This document shows, piece after piece, positions 1-9,151 of a stretch of 64,000 nt of DNA (the stretch's first letter is position 1; every line of letters begins with the position of its first letter). The notes under the pieces are model-generated. The model was given only the letters and a program-made list of their open reading frames with translations. It had not been told where the DNA came from and searched no databases. Made by a program: the position numbers and the translations under genes. The DNA is from Burkholderiales bacterium 67-32 (GTDB lineage Bacteria > Pseudomonadota > Gammaproteobacteria > Burkholderiales > Burkholderiaceae_B): NCBI GenBank assembly GCA_001898625.1, contig MKUP01000023.1:409983-473982 (forward strand), in the 5' to 3' direction.

Positions 1-399
1 ACCCTGATGCTGCGTCGCGGCCTGGGCCGCGCGGTGGACGAGGTGCTGGGCGAGGGTTCGCTGGCGATGGCCAGCACGGGCAACCCGTCGCTGGTGTCGA
101 ACTGGTGGACCACGCAGGCGGCCTACGCGCGCGATCCGGAACTGTTCGCCGCCACGGCCGACGCGCTGGCCGAGGCCGTGGGCGTCGTATACGCCGATCC
201 GTCGGCCGCGCTCGACGCGATGGCCCGCCATACCGGCCAGGACTCCGCACTGCTGCGCGAGATCGGCTTCAAGACCACGCTTTTCCATCCCTTCGGCATG
301 GACGATCCCGAGGTCAAGGCCATGTACCGCGGCTGGGTGACCGTGCTGCGCGGCGCCGGCCTGCTCGACCACGACATCGACGTGGAGCAGTTCTTCTGA
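1..399 (+). CDS. ABC transporter substrate-binding protein, NMT1 type (C-terminal part)
   Basis: The reading frame is open from the first base of the window, so the N-terminus and signal peptide lie upstream. About 132 C-terminal residues remain. They resemble the end of a periplasmic NMT1/SsuA/ThiY-type solute-binding protein: helical, with an FHPFGMDDPE segment and a terminal stretch like those of aromatic or pyrimidine-type ABC systems. The gene ends 52 bp before a second binding-protein gene on the same strand, so it probably belongs to the same transport operon. The family call rests on a fragment and is moderate; the substrate cannot be named. Confidence 0.5.
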   Translation, partial: TLMLRRGLGRAVDEVLGEGSLAMASTGNPSLVSNWWTTQAAYARDPELFAATADALAEAVGVVYADPSAALDAMARHTGQDSALLREIGFKTTLFHPFGMDDPEVKAMYRGWVTVLRGAGLLDHDIDVEQFF

Positions 400-451
400 T
401 TTTCGGAGCCGCCGCGCGCGGATGGGTGTTTTTCACTGTCGGGAGATCGTC

Positions 452-1471
452 ATGAAGCAGTCCAGTTCCAGGGTTCGCCGCGCGCTCTTGCTCTGCGCGG
501 CATTGGCCTGCGCGCAGCCGGGACTCGCCGGCGCCCAGCCGTCCGGCGCCGCGCCGGAGAAGGCCGTCATGTTCATCGGCTGGCGGGCCGAGGCCGAGTG
601 GGGCGGTTTCTTCCAGGCCGTGGCCAAGGGCATCTACCGCAAGCACGGGCTGGACGTCGAGATCCGCCTGGGCAATCCGCAAAGCAATCCCACGCCCATG
701 CTGCTGGCCGGGCGCGTGGACTTCACCGCGGGCAGCAGCGGTACCTCGCTCAACGCGGCGCGCGAAGGCGCGCCCCTGATGTCGGTGGCCGCGATCTTCC
801 AGAAGGACCCGCGCGTGCTGATCGCCCACCCCAACCAGGGCGTGGACAAGATCGAGCAGATCAAGGATCGCACGGTGCTGGTGGGCGCGTTGGGCATGGC
901 GACCTTCTGGCCCTACCTGCGTGGGCGCTTCGGCTTCTCCGACGACCAGGTCAAGCCCTATACCTTTTCGCTGGCGCCGTTCCTGGCCGACAAGAAGGTG
1001 GTGCAGCAGGGCCTCATCACCAACGAACCGTTGGCGCTGAAGAAGGCCGGGGTCGACAACCCGGTGTCCTTCCTGCTGGCGGACTATGGCTGGGATCCCT
1101 ACATGACCACCATCGTCACCACGCGCGACAATGTCGAGAAGCGGCCGCAGTTCGTGCAGAAGTTCGTCGATGCGTCTATCGAGGGCTGGTACAGCTACCT
1201 GTACGACGATCCGTCGGCCGGCAATGAACTGATCAAGCGCAACAACCCCGAGATGACCGACGAGCAGATCGCCTTCGCGATCCATGCCATGAAGGCGCGC
1301 GGCTTGATCGATTCGGGCGATGCGAAGCGTCTGGGCATCGGGGCGATGACCGACGCGCGCTGGGAACATTTCTACAAGTCCATGGTGGACGTGGGCGTGC
1401 TGCCTACGGGGGTGGACGTGCGCAAGGCCTACACCTTGAAGTTCGTCAACAAGAAGGTCGGCATGCGATGA
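452..1471 (+). CDS. ABC transporter periplasmic substrate-binding protein (NMT1/SsuA family)
   Basis: A 339-residue periplasmic binding protein. The start chosen is the ATG after GGGAGA; it opens a cationic, hydrophobic signal peptide ending near AGAQP. An upstream in-frame ATG at 422 would place the signal peptide internally. The mature part has the NMT1 layout: an early WRAEAEWGGFFQAVAKGIY segment, then LAGRVDFTAGSSG and NEPLALKKAG. It would capture a small solute for the ATPase and permease encoded next. Its stop overlaps the next start (ATGA). A second binding protein precedes it, so the system may have two binding specificities. Related families carry pyrimidines, aromatic acids or sulfonates; the ligand here is unknown. 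Confidence 0.85.
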   Translation: MKQSSSRVRRALLLCAALACAQPGLAGAQPSGAAPEKAVMFIGWRAEAEWGGFFQAVAKGIYRKHGLDVEIRLGNPQSNPTPMLLAGRVDFTAGSSGTSLNAAREGAPLMSVAAIFQKDPRVLIAHPNQGVDKIEQIKDRTVLVGALGMATFWPYLRGRFGFSDDQVKPYTFSLAPFLADKKVVQQGLITNEPLALKKAGVDNPVSFLLADYGWDPYMTTIVTTRDNVEKRPQFVQKFVDASIEGWYSYLYDDPSAGNELIKRNNPEMTDEQIAFAIHAMKARGLIDSGDAKRLGIGAMTDARWEHFYKSMVDVGVLPTGVDVRKAYTLKFVNKKVGMR

Positions 1472-2232
1472 CTGAAACGGCCATGGATACCGACCGGGTG
1501 CTGGAGCTGCGGAACATTTCCAAGCGCTTCGGCAACGGCACGCTGGCGGTCGAAAATCTCAGCCTGTCCCTCGCGCGGGGGAGCTTCGTCAGCCTGCTCG
1601 GACCCTCGGGGTGCGGCAAGAGCACGGTGCTGCGCATGATTGCCGGACTGTCCGAGCCGACCGCCGGCGAGGTCGTGCGGCAGGGCACCAGGGGGGCGGT
1701 CGGCTTCGTCTTCCAGGAGCCCACGCTGATGCCGTGGGAGACGGCGCTGTCCAACACCATGCTGCCGCTGGACCTGGCGGGCGTGCCGCGCGACGAGGCC
1801 CGGCGGCGGGCCGCCGAGGCGCTCGAGAAAGTCGGGTTGAAGGGATTCGAACACGCGCTGCCGCGGGAGCTGTCCGGCGGCATGAAGATGCGCGTTTCCA
1901 TCGCCCGGGCCATCGTGACCCGGCCGCAGGTCCTGCTGCTGGACGAACCATTCGCGGCGCTGGACGAGATCACGCGGTTCAAGCTCAACAACGACCTGCT
2001 GCGGCTGTGGCAGGACCAGCGCTTCACCGCCGTGTTCGTCACGCATTCGGTGTTCGAGTCGGTATACCTGTCCCAGCGGGTGATCGTCATGGCCGCGCGG
2101 CCGGGGCGGCTCCATGCCGATCTGTCCATTTCTCCCGACGCCGAACGCGGCGAGTCGTTCCGCACCTCGGCCGAATACGCGCACCTGTGCAGACAGGCCT
2201 CGGAAGCCCTCGAAAAGGCGATGCACGCATGA
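1468..2232 (+). CDS. ABC transporter ATP-binding protein (SsuB/TauB/NrtD family)
   Basis: A 254-residue cytoplasmic ATPase that powers the importer. Every motif is present: Walker A GPSGCGKST at residues 45-53, Q-loop FQEPTLMPWE near 82-91, signature LSGGM at 135-139, Walker B VLLLDEP at 155-161, and the switch histidine in VTHSVFES near 193. The PTLMPW sequence after the Q-loop is typical of the nitrate/sulfonate/taurine/pyrimidine subfamily. It overlaps the binding-protein gene upstream and the permease gene downstream by 4 bp each (ATGA), which indicates translational coupling. Confidence 0.93.
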   Translation: MTETAMDTDRVLELRNISKRFGNGTLAVENLSLSLARGSFVSLLGPSGCGKSTVLRMIAGLSEPTAGEVVRQGTRGAVGFVFQEPTLMPWETALSNTMLPLDLAGVPRDEARRRAAEALEKVGLKGFEHALPRELSGGMKMRVSIARAIVTRPQVLLLDEPFAALDEITRFKLNNDLLRLWQDQRFTAVFVTHSVFESVYLSQRVIVMAARPGRLHADLSISPDAERGESFRTSAEYAHLCRQASEALEKAMHA

Positions 2233-3020
2233 ACCCCAAGCTCCGTACCGCGCGCATCGTCCTGCCCGTCGTCATGGGCGTCCTCTGTCTGGTGGCCTGG
2301 GAGGCGATCGTGCGCGGCCTGCGCATCTCGCCGCACATCCTGCCCGGCCCGGCCGACATCGGCCGGGCGCTGGTCGAGGATTGGCCGCTGCTGTCGGCGG
2401 CGCTCTGGGTCACGCTGAAGATCACCGCGTCGGCCTTCGTCAGCGCCGTGCTGGTGGGCGGCGCCATCGCCATCCTGTTCAGCCTGTCCAAGTGGATAGA
2501 GCTGACCTTCTTCCCCTACGCGGTCATCATGCAGGTCACGCCGGTGGTCGCCATCGCGCCGCTCCTGATCATCTGGGTGGACAACGTGCAGGTGGCGCTG
2601 CTGATCTGCGCATGGCTGGTGGCCTTCTTCCCCATCCTGTCGAACACCATCGTCGGCCTGAACAGTGCCGACCACAACCTGCGCGACCTGTTCCGGCTCT
2701 ATGGCGCCACCCCGGGCCAGACGCTGCGCCGGCTGCGCATCCCGTCGGCCATGCCGTACTTCCTGGCGGGCGTGCGCATCTCGGGTGGCCTGTCGCTGAT
2801 CGGCGCGGTGGTCGCGGAATTCGTCGCCGGCGCGGGCGGGCAGGGCTCGGGCCTGGCCTATCGCATCCTCGAGGCCGGCTACCAGTTGAAGACGCCGCGC
2901 ATGTTCGCGGCCCTGCTGATGATCTCCTGCGCCGGGGTGCTGATCTTCCTGGCGACTTCATGGGTGTCGCAGCGCATCCTGCGCCGCTGGCATGAAAGCG
3001 CCATGGAGCGCGAATCTTGA
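2229..3020 (+). CDS. ABC transporter permease (SsuC/TauC-like)
   Basis: A 263-residue inner-membrane permease with about six hydrophobic segments; the first is VLPVVMGVLCLVAWEAIV. The cytoplasmic EAA-type coupling loop is visible as LFRLYGATPGQTLRRLRIPSAMPYF. It pairs with the ATPase encoded just upstream. Its start overlaps the ATPase stop, and its own stop is overlapped by the TTG start of the amidohydrolase gene (TTGA), so transport and metabolism of one substrate are probably coupled. Substrate unknown. Confidence 0.92.
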   Translation: MNPKLRTARIVLPVVMGVLCLVAWEAIVRGLRISPHILPGPADIGRALVEDWPLLSAALWVTLKITASAFVSAVLVGGAIAILFSLSKWIELTFFPYAVIMQVTPVVAIAPLLIIWVDNVQVALLICAWLVAFFPILSNTIVGLNSADHNLRDLFRLYGATPGQTLRRLRIPSAMPYFLAGVRISGGLSLIGAVVAEFVAGAGGQGSGLAYRILEAGYQLKTPRMFAALLMISCAGVLIFLATSWVSQRILRRWHESAMERES

Positions 3021-4366
3021 AATCGCTGGCCGCGGGGCTGGAACAGGCGACCGGCGCCTACGTCCTGCGCGGCGCGCGGGTGCCGGCGGCGCTGCTGCCC
3101 GCCGCGCTGGCCGGACTGGCCGACGCGCAGGGCCTGGCGGGCGTGGATCTGGCGGTCGAAGGGGGCCGCCTGCGCAGGGTCGCGCCCGCCGGAACGCTGC
3201 AAGGGAGCGCGGGGCCGGACCTGGCCGGCCGCCAGGTCTGGCCAGCCTTCCATGACCTGCATACCCACCTGGACAAGACGCATACTCTGACGCGCGCGCC
3301 CAATGCCGACGGCACGCTATGGGGGGCGGTCAAGGCCGTGATGGCCGACCATGCGCGCTGGCGTCCGGGCGAGCTCGAGGCGCGCGCCGACTTCGCGCTG
3401 CGCTGCGCCTGGGCGCACGGCACGGCCGGCCTGCGCACGCACCTGGATGCGGCCGGGCCGCAGGCCAGCATGGCCTGGGACACCATGCTGGCCTTGCGGG
3501 CGCGATGGGCGTCCCGCGTGCGGGTGCAGATGGTGGCCATGGCGCCCATGGAAACCTATCTGGGCGAGGGCGCCGAGGACTTCGTGCGCCGCGTGGCCGA
3601 TACCGGCGGCGTGCTGGGCGGCGTGACGCGCGTGCCCGGCTTGCCGCCGCCTGCCGCGCGCCAGCGCCTGGCGCAGGCCCTGGATGCGCTGTTCGATTGG
3701 GCCGTGCGCTACGGCTTGGACGTGGACCTGCACGTGGACGAATCCTGCGAGCCCGAAGCCGACTCCCTGCTGGAAGTCGCGCGGCGCACCCAGGCCCGTG
3801 GCCTGGGCGGGCGGGTCGTATGCGGCCACTGTTGCAGCCTGGCTGTCCAGACGGACGAGACCCGCGAACGGGTGCTGGACGCCTGCCGCGACGCGGGCCT
3901 GGCCATCGTCAGCCTGCCGCTGGTCAACCTGTTCCTGCAGGACCGTTCGCCCGGCCGCACGCCCAGGCTGCGCGGGCTGCCGCCGTTGCAGGAAATCTCG
4001 GCCCGTGGTGTTCCGGTGGCGTTATCGAGCGACAATTGCGCGGATGCGTTCCACGCCTACGGAGACTACGACATGCTGGAAGTATTCCGCGAAGCCGTGC
4101 GCAACGGCCACCTGGACCGTCACGCCGGCGATTGGTCCGCCAGCGTGACGGCGACCCCGGTGGCCCTGATGCGCCAGGTCGGATCGGGGCGGCTCGAACC
4201 GGGCGAGACGGCGGACTTCGTGATTTTCGACGCCCGCGACATTCCCCAGTTGCTGGCCCGGCCCCAGTCCGACCGCCTGGTCGTCCGGGACGGCCGGCTC
4301 CTGGCCGCCTTGCTGCCATCCTTCGACGAACTCGACGCGGCGCTGGCGCGCGCGGGAACGGAGTAG
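3017..4366 (+). CDS. Amidohydrolase, cytosine deaminase-like
   Basis: A 449-residue metal-dependent hydrolase that resembles the CodA/cytosine deaminase branch of the amidohydrolase superfamily. The visible metal and catalytic residues are H82 and H84 (HDLHTHLDKTH), H239 and E242 (DLHVDESCE), H271 (CGHCCSL) and D339 (LSSDNCAD), which match the usual deaminase set. The start is TTG overlapping the permease stop; no ATG gives the full N-terminal beta domain. It is encoded with an ABC importer and a MarR regulator, so it probably deaminates or hydrolyses the imported compound, plausibly a pyrimidine or other N-heterocycle. The exact substrate is inference. Confidence 0.82.
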   Translation: MKSLAAGLEQATGAYVLRGARVPAALLPAALAGLADAQGLAGVDLAVEGGRLRRVAPAGTLQGSAGPDLAGRQVWPAFHDLHTHLDKTHTLTRAPNADGTLWGAVKAVMADHARWRPGELEARADFALRCAWAHGTAGLRTHLDAAGPQASMAWDTMLALRARWASRVRVQMVAMAPMETYLGEGAEDFVRRVADTGGVLGGVTRVPGLPPPAARQRLAQALDALFDWAVRYGLDVDLHVDESCEPEADSLLEVARRTQARGLGGRVVCGHCCSLAVQTDETRERVLDACRDAGLAIVSLPLVNLFLQDRSPGRTPRLRGLPPLQEISARGVPVALSSDNCADAFHAYGDYDMLEVFREAVRNGHLDRHAGDWSASVTATPVALMRQVGSGRLEPGETADFVIFDARDIPQLLARPQSDRLVVRDGRLLAALLPSFDELDAALARAGTE

Positions 4367-4369
4367 GCC

Positions 4370-4864
4370 ATGGCGCGATCCTCATCGGCGAATCCGCCGC
4401 GTCGGCCCGGGCAGTCCCAGGCCTTTCCGGAAGGCGGCCTGCTGGCGCCCCGGGTCAGTACCCTGAGCAAGGCGCTCACCCGCAGCGCCGTCCAGTTCGC
4501 CAAGGCGGAATATGGCCTGGCCCAGGTGGAATGGCAGGTGGTCACCCTGCTGGGCGTGTTCCAGCCGGTGTCCATACGCGAACTGGCCTATCACGCCATG
4601 CTCGATGCCGCGCAGATCAGCCGCGCGGTGTCCTCGTTGGTGGCGCGGGGCGACGTCAACCGCGCGCGCAGCGCGCGCGACAGCCGCGAGGCGGAACTGT
4701 CGCTGACGCCGCAGGGGCTGGCCATGCATGCCGAGCTGACCGCCGCCGCCCAGGCCCGGAACCGGCACGTGCTGGAGGGGCATTCCGCGGCCGACGTGGC
4801 CCGGTTCTTCACCATGCTGGACGGCTTCATCGCCCGAGCCAGGCAACTGGGCGACCAGGAGTGA
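4370..4864 (+). CDS. MarR family transcriptional regulator
   Basis: A 164-residue winged-helix regulator. The DNA-binding part (SIRELAYHAMLDAAQISRAVSSLVARGDVNRARSARDSREAELSLT) has the MarR recognition helix and a wing with the D-x-R motif. The N-terminal 25 residues (SSANPPRRPGQSQ) are probably disordered. It starts 3 bp after the amidohydrolase stop, so it is the last gene of the transporter-deaminase operon and is likely its local regulator. Effector unknown. Confidence 0.88.
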   Translation: MARSSSANPPRRPGQSQAFPEGGLLAPRVSTLSKALTRSAVQFAKAEYGLAQVEWQVVTLLGVFQPVSIRELAYHAMLDAAQISRAVSSLVARGDVNRARSARDSREAELSLTPQGLAMHAELTAAAQARNRHVLEGHSAADVARFFTMLDGFIARARQLGDQE

Positions 4865-4900
4865 GGCGCGGGGCCGGTGGCCGGCCAGCCGGCCGGTCCC

Positions 4901-4906
4901 TACAAT
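4901..4906 (+). promoter_or_regulatory. Candidate -10 element for the P1 peptidase gene
   Basis: TACAAT lies 34 bp before the ATG at 4941, in the short gap after the marR-type gene. No convincing -35 element is seen in the GC-rich DNA upstream. The same kind of -10 sequence recurs in this window, for example TAGAAT at 62474. Confidence 0.4.
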
Positions 4907-4940
4907 AGCTCCCACTTCATTTCCCGGACGGAGTTCCAGC

Positions 4941-5993
4941 ATGGACGCACGCGACGCAATGGCCGGCCGCCCAGGCGGGCGCAATCTGATCACCGACGTC
5001 GCCGGCCTGCGGATCGGGCAGGCGCACGATGCGCGCGCGTGCACCGGCGTCACCGTGATCCTGCCGGACGAACGGGCCATGGCCGCGGTGGACATCCGCG
5101 GCGGCGGCCCCGGCACGCGCGAGACCGATACCCTGGGCGCGTCCAACCTCGTGCGTTCGGTCGATGCCATCGTGCTGTCCGGCGGTTCGGTCTACGGCCT
5201 GGCCAGCGGCGACGGCGTGGCCGCGTGGCTGGGGGCGCAGGGGCGTGGCTTCACGCTGCTGCACCAGCCGGGCGTGCCGCCTTCGCCCATCGTGCCGACC
5301 GCGGTCCTGTACGACCTCGCCAATGGCGGCGACAAGCAATGGGGCGAGACTCCGCCCTATCGCGACCTGGCCATGCGGGCCGCCAGGCAGGTCCAGTCCG
5401 GTTTCGATCTGGGCACGCATGGCGCGGGCTTCGGCGCGTCGGCGGGGTCGCTCAAGGGAGGCCTGGGGTCCGCGTCCTATGTCACGCACGACGGCATGAC
5501 CGTGGGCGCGATCGTGGCCTGCAACAGCTTCGGCTCGGTCGTGGCGCCGCAAGGGCGGCGCTTCTGGGCCGGAGCCTTCGAGATCGGCGAGGAGTTCGGC
5601 GGCCTTGGGCCGGCCAACACCCGGGCCGAGGGCGAGAACTGGGAGTTCGCGAAGCTGGATCCGCGCCCGCGCGCCAACACCACCATCGCCTGCATCGCCA
5701 CCGACGTCGCGCTGTCGCCCGACGAGCTGCAGCGCGTGGCGACCATGGCGCAGGACGGGTTGGCCCGCGCGATCCGCCCCATCCACGCGCCGTTCGACGG
5801 CGATACGGTGTTCGCGATCTCGACCGGTCAGCGCGAGGCGCCGGTGATGGACGGTCCGGTGGACCCGCGGCCCTTCATCGTCTGCCGCCTGGGCGCGCTG
5901 GCCGCCGACGTGCTGGCCCGCGCCATCGCGCGCGGTGTGTACAGCGCGGTTAGGCCCGAAGGGATGGCGACGCCGGCGTGGTCCAGCCTGTGA
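4941..5993 (+). CDS. P1 family peptidase (DmpA/BapA-like, S58)
   Basis: A 350-residue N-terminal-nucleophile hydrolase of the DmpA/BapA family (aminopeptidases and beta-peptidyl aminopeptidases). Conserved blocks are LITDVAGLRIGQAHD, VDIRGGGPGTRETD, IVLSGGSVYGLA and KGGLGSAS, then ANTTIACIATDVALS and DGDTVFAISTG. By analogy with BapA, self-cleavage is expected at N246-T247 (NTT motif), leaving T247 as the new nucleophile. No signal peptide is visible, so it is probably cytoplasmic. Its own -10 element suggests it is separate from the upstream operon. Family certain; natural substrate unknown. Confidence 0.88.
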   Translation: MDARDAMAGRPGGRNLITDVAGLRIGQAHDARACTGVTVILPDERAMAAVDIRGGGPGTRETDTLGASNLVRSVDAIVLSGGSVYGLASGDGVAAWLGAQGRGFTLLHQPGVPPSPIVPTAVLYDLANGGDKQWGETPPYRDLAMRAARQVQSGFDLGTHGAGFGASAGSLKGGLGSASYVTHDGMTVGAIVACNSFGSVVAPQGRRFWAGAFEIGEEFGGLGPANTRAEGENWEFAKLDPRPRANTTIACIATDVALSPDELQRVATMAQDGLARAIRPIHAPFDGDTVFAISTGQREAPVMDGPVDPRPFIVCRLGALAADVLARAIARGVYSAVRPEGMATPAWSSL

Positions 5994-6029
5994 CGTGTTC
6001 GGGGTCCGGTCCGTGCCCCGGCGCGGGGC

Positions 6030-6512
6030 TTACCGGGTCCAGTGTCCCGACTTCCCGCCTTTCTTCTCCATCAGCCGCACGTCGGTCATGACCATGCCCC
6101 GGTCCGCCGCCTTGCACATGTCGTAGATCGTCAGCAGCGCGACGTTGACGGCGGTCAGCGCCTCCATCTCGACGCCGGTGCCGCCCACGGTCTCGGCGCG
6201 CACGGTGCAGTGCACGGCGCCGGCTTCGTCGTCCAGGGCGAAGTCACAGGCCACGTGCGTCAGCGGGATCGGATGGCACAGCGGAATCAGGTCCGAGGTC
6301 TTCTTGGCGGCCATGATGGCGGCGATGCGGGCGATGCCCAGCACGTCGCCTTTCTTGGCGTTGCCGTCGCGGATCAGGGCCAGCGTGGCCGGCTGCATGC
6401 GTATCGTGCCGGCCGCGACCGCCACGCGTGCGGTGGCGGGCTTGGCGCCCACGTCCACCATGTGGGCCTGGCCGGCCGCGTCGAAATGGGTCAGGGGGGA
6501 TTGCGACATCAT
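6030..6512 (-). CDS. moaC: Cyclic pyranopterin monophosphate synthase MoaC
   Basis: A 160-residue enzyme converting 3',8-cyclo-GTP to cyclic pyranopterin monophosphate, the second half-step of molybdenum cofactor synthesis. Family motifs are [24 protein letters not shown] and [11 protein letters not shown], and the length is typical. The start overlaps the sseA stop (ATGA); a second ATG one codon on is equally possible. It is co-transcribed with a sulfurtransferase, which is sensible because cofactor assembly needs sulfur, though the pairing may be coincidental. A molybdoenzyme gene lies at 60149 in this window. Confidence 0.96.
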   Translation of the reverse strand: MMSQSPLTHFDAAGQAHMVDVGAKPATARVAVAAGTIRMQPATLALIRDGNAKKGDVLGIARIAAIMAAKKTSDLIPLCHPIPLTHVACDFALDDEAGAVHCTVRAETVGGTGVEMEALTAVNVALLTIYDMCKAADRGMVMTDVRLMEKKGGKSGHWTR

Positions 6513-7369
6513 GCGTCTCCGGTGGCGATGGGCGAGCCGGGGCGGCTGCTCCATTCGCTCCACGAGCCGGGATACAGCACCGCCCCGGACAGGCCCGCCA
6601 CTTCCATGGCGAGCAGGTTGTGGCAGGCGGTGACGCCCGAGCCGCACTGGCTGATGACCCGGTCGGCGGGCGTGCCGCCCAGCACGGCCTCGAACTCGGA
6701 CCGCAGTTGCGCGGCGGGCTTGAAGCGTCCGTCGGGCTGGAGGTTGTCGCGCAGGAAGCGGTTGGCGGCGCCGGGAATGTGGCCGCCCACGGCATCCAGG
6801 GTTTCGTTCTGGCCGCGGAAGCGGTCGGGGGCGCGCGCATCCACGACCAGGCGTGGGGTCGGCGCGTCCAGGTTGGCCCGCACGTCCTCGTAGGTCGTGG
6901 TCGCGACCCGCGGCGGCCGCAGCGTGAACGCGCCCGGGGCGGGGGCGTCGGGCTGGCCGGACTCCAGCGGGTAGCCCGCCTCGCGCCAGGCCGCCAGGCC
7001 GCCGTCCAGCACCGCGACGGCTTCGTGGCCCGCCCAGCGCAGCAGCCACCAGAGGCGGGCGGCCATGGAGCCGCCGGCGTTGTCGTAGCACACCACCTGA
7101 GTGGCGTCGGAGGCGCCCAGGCGGGCCATCAGGCCGGCGAAGTCCTCGCGCCGGGGCAAGGGGTGGCGGCCGTTGCCGCCGGTCTTGGGGCCGCTCAGGT
7201 CGCGGTCCAGGTGGACGTAGCGGGCGCCGGGGATATGCGCGGCCGCGTGGGCGCGCTCGCCCGCGCCAGTGTCCGCCAGATCGAAGCTGCAATCGCAGAC
7301 GACGGCCGGCGAGGAAGATTGCAGCAGCGCGTGCAGCGCCTGCGCGGAAATCAGGGTGCTGAGGCTCAT
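6509..7369 (-). CDS. sseA: 3-mercaptopyruvate sulfurtransferase-type rhodanese
   Basis: A 286-residue tandem rhodanese. The N-terminal domain is inactive; the C-terminal domain carries the active-site loop CGSGVTA with C242. That loop sequence is the hallmark of mercaptopyruvate rather than thiosulfate sulfurtransferases. It transfers sulfur from 3-mercaptopyruvate to a thiophilic acceptor in the cytoplasm. The start at MSLSTLI follows AGGA; an open frame continues upstream but lacks family similarity and crosses the divergent M48 gene. It overlaps moaC by 4 bp. Confidence 0.93.
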   Translation of the reverse strand: MSLSTLISAQALHALLQSSSPAVVCDCSFDLADTGAGERAHAAAHIPGARYVHLDRDLSGPKTGGNGRHPLPRREDFAGLMARLGASDATQVVCYDNAGGSMAARLWWLLRWAGHEAVAVLDGGLAAWREAGYPLESGQPDAPAPGAFTLRPPRVATTTYEDVRANLDAPTPRLVVDARAPDRFRGQNETLDAVGGHIPGAANRFLRDNLQPDGRFKPAAQLRSEFEAVLGGTPADRVISQCGSGVTACHNLLAMEVAGLSGAVLYPGSWSEWSSRPGSPIATGDA

Positions 7370-7485
7370 GGCATGTCCTGTAAGCGTTGCCATGCGGCCG
7401 GTCTGGCCCCGGCCGGCATTGGTAAATTTTTCACGTTTCGCCTGGGAAGCGGGAACCCGCCGCCCAAGCTGGCTATCATACCGGT
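7370..7485. other. Divergent intergenic region between sseA and the M48 protease gene
   Basis: This 116-bp gap has an AT-rich core (TTGGTAAATTTTTCACG near 7419-7435) and a TATCAT at 7476-7481, only 4 bp before the protease ATG. If TATCAT is a true -10, the protease mRNA would start at or just past its ATG, so a more upstream promoter is more likely. No Shine-Dalgarno sequence is seen in front of the ATG. Confidence 0.35.
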
Positions 7486-8985
7486 ATGCCGAATTCCCAA
7501 CGTTTCCCGTCGCTGCGCCGCAAGGCCGTGGCGCTGCTGCTGCCGGCCCTGCTGGCGGCGGCCGCGCCGGCGCTGGCGCCCGCCCAGCCGGTCGGGCTGC
7601 CCGACCTGGGCGATTCGGCCGCGCAGGAACTCTCACCCAGGCTGGAACAGCGGTTGGGCGACGCCATCATGATGGAATCCCTGCGCGATCCGGCCTATAT
7701 CGACGATCCGGACCTGCTCCAGTACCTGACCGGTATGGCGCGCCAGTTGTCGGCCCATGCCCCCGTGGGCACGCCCAACATCAACGTGTTCGCGGTGCGC
7801 GACCCCAGCATCAACGCGTTCGCGATGCCGGGCGGTTACATAGGCGTGCATACCGGGCTGGTGGTGGCCGCGCAGTCCGAGTCCGAACTGGCCGGCGTGC
7901 TGGCGCACGAAATCGGCCACGTGGTGCAGCGGCACATCGCCCGGGGCCTGGTGCAGCAGAAGCAGGACACGCTGATCATGGTGGCGGCCCTGCTGGCGGC
8001 GCTGGTAGCGGCGCGCGGCAATTCGCAGGCGCCCGAGGCGGCGATGGCCTTCGGCCAGGCCGCGGCCATCAACTCGCAACTGGGCTTCTCGCGCGAGGCC
8101 GAGCGTGAGGCCGACCGCACCGGGTTCCAGATGCTGGAGGCGGCCGACTACAACGTGAACGGCATGGCCTCGTTCTTCGGCCGCCTGATGCAGGCATCGG
8201 GGCTGAACGAACGGACCGGCCAGGCCTTCACCCGCACCCACCCGCTGTCCATCGAGCGCATGTCCGACATGCAGAACCGGGCGCGCGGCGTGGTGATCCA
8301 CGACCGTCCGAGCTCCTCGGATTTCCATTTCGTGCGCGCCAAGATGCGCATGCTGCAGGCCAACAGCGGCCAGGATACCCTCGAGGCCATCCGCTATTTC
8401 GAGAACCGCAGCACCGAGACCCAGGGCATCGAACGTTCCGCGGCCTACTACGGCATGGCCCTGGGCTACGTGCGCCAGCGCGAGTACGGCAAGGCCAACG
8501 ACGCCTACCTGGCAGCCACGTCCGGCGCGCGGACCCATTTCATGCTCGAGCACCTGGCCATCGACCTGGCGCTGGCCCGCAACGACACGCAGCAGGCCAT
8601 GAGCCTGGCGCGCAGCGCCGTCGCGCGGTGGCCCGAGCAGCGCGGCCTGGCCATGGCGATGGCGGAGTCGCTGCAACGCGCCGGCCGCAACCAGGAGGCG
8701 GTCGATTTCCTGAAAGAGCAGATGCTGAAGTGGAGCGACGAGCCCCGCTTCTACCAGATGGCCGCGGTCAGCTATTCACGGCTGGGCAGCGCCGTGAACG
8801 AGCGCCGCAACATGGCCGACTACTACGCGATGACCGGTGCCCTGCCGGCTGCGGTCGAGCAGTTGCAGCAGGCGCGCGCGGCCTCCAAGGATTTCTACGA
8901 GCAGTCGCAGATCGACGCCAAGGTGCGCGAATACCAGCGCCGGCTGAAGGAAGAACGCGACCTGCTCAAGCGTTTCCAGAGCTGA
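7486..8985 (+). CDS. bepA: Periplasmic M48 metalloprotease with TPR domain (BepA-like)
   Basis: A 499-residue outer-membrane-quality-control protease of the BepA/YfgC type. A signal peptide (RRKAVALLLPALLAAAAPALAPA) is followed by the M48 domain with zinc motif HEIGH at 141-145 and third ligand E208 in EREADR. The C-terminal half (from about 300) is helical TPR-like repeats. BepA degrades or helps assemble BAM and LptD substrates in E. coli. It is monocistronic, with a strong intrinsic terminator 6 bp after the stop. Confidence 0.9.
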   Translation: MPNSQRFPSLRRKAVALLLPALLAAAAPALAPAQPVGLPDLGDSAAQELSPRLEQRLGDAIMMESLRDPAYIDDPDLLQYLTGMARQLSAHAPVGTPNINVFAVRDPSINAFAMPGGYIGVHTGLVVAAQSESELAGVLAHEIGHVVQRHIARGLVQQKQDTLIMVAALLAALVAARGNSQAPEAAMAFGQAAAINSQLGFSREAEREADRTGFQMLEAADYNVNGMASFFGRLMQASGLNERTGQAFTRTHPLSIERMSDMQNRARGVVIHDRPSSSDFHFVRAKMRMLQANSGQDTLEAIRYFENRSTETQGIERSAAYYGMALGYVRQREYGKANDAYLAATSGARTHFMLEHLAIDLALARNDTQQAMSLARSAVARWPEQRGLAMAMAESLQRAGRNQEAVDFLKEQMLKWSDEPRFYQMAAVSYSRLGSAVNERRNMADYYAMTGALPAAVEQLQQARAASKDFYEQSQIDAKVREYQRRLKEERDLLKRFQS

Positions 8986-8990
8986 GCGAC

Positions 8991-9014
8991 GCCGTCCGTC
9001 AGGACGGCATTTTT
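8991..9014 (+). terminator. Rho-independent terminator after the M48 protease gene
   Basis: A perfect 7-bp stem GCCGTCC / GGACGGC with loop GTCA at 8991-9008 is followed by ATTTTTA. It begins 5 bp past the stop codon. A further T-run (8 T) follows at 9028-9035. Confidence 0.9.
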
Positions 9015-9151
9015 ACGCCTGCCCGGCTTTTTTTTGCGCCATTTATATACTCGGCTTCCTATAGTGGAGGCGTCGAAACTTCCTGCGTTTCCACGCCATG
9101 GCGCCCAGATCCCCTGCCGTCCTGCCACGACCGCGAGCCGTCGAACGGCCG

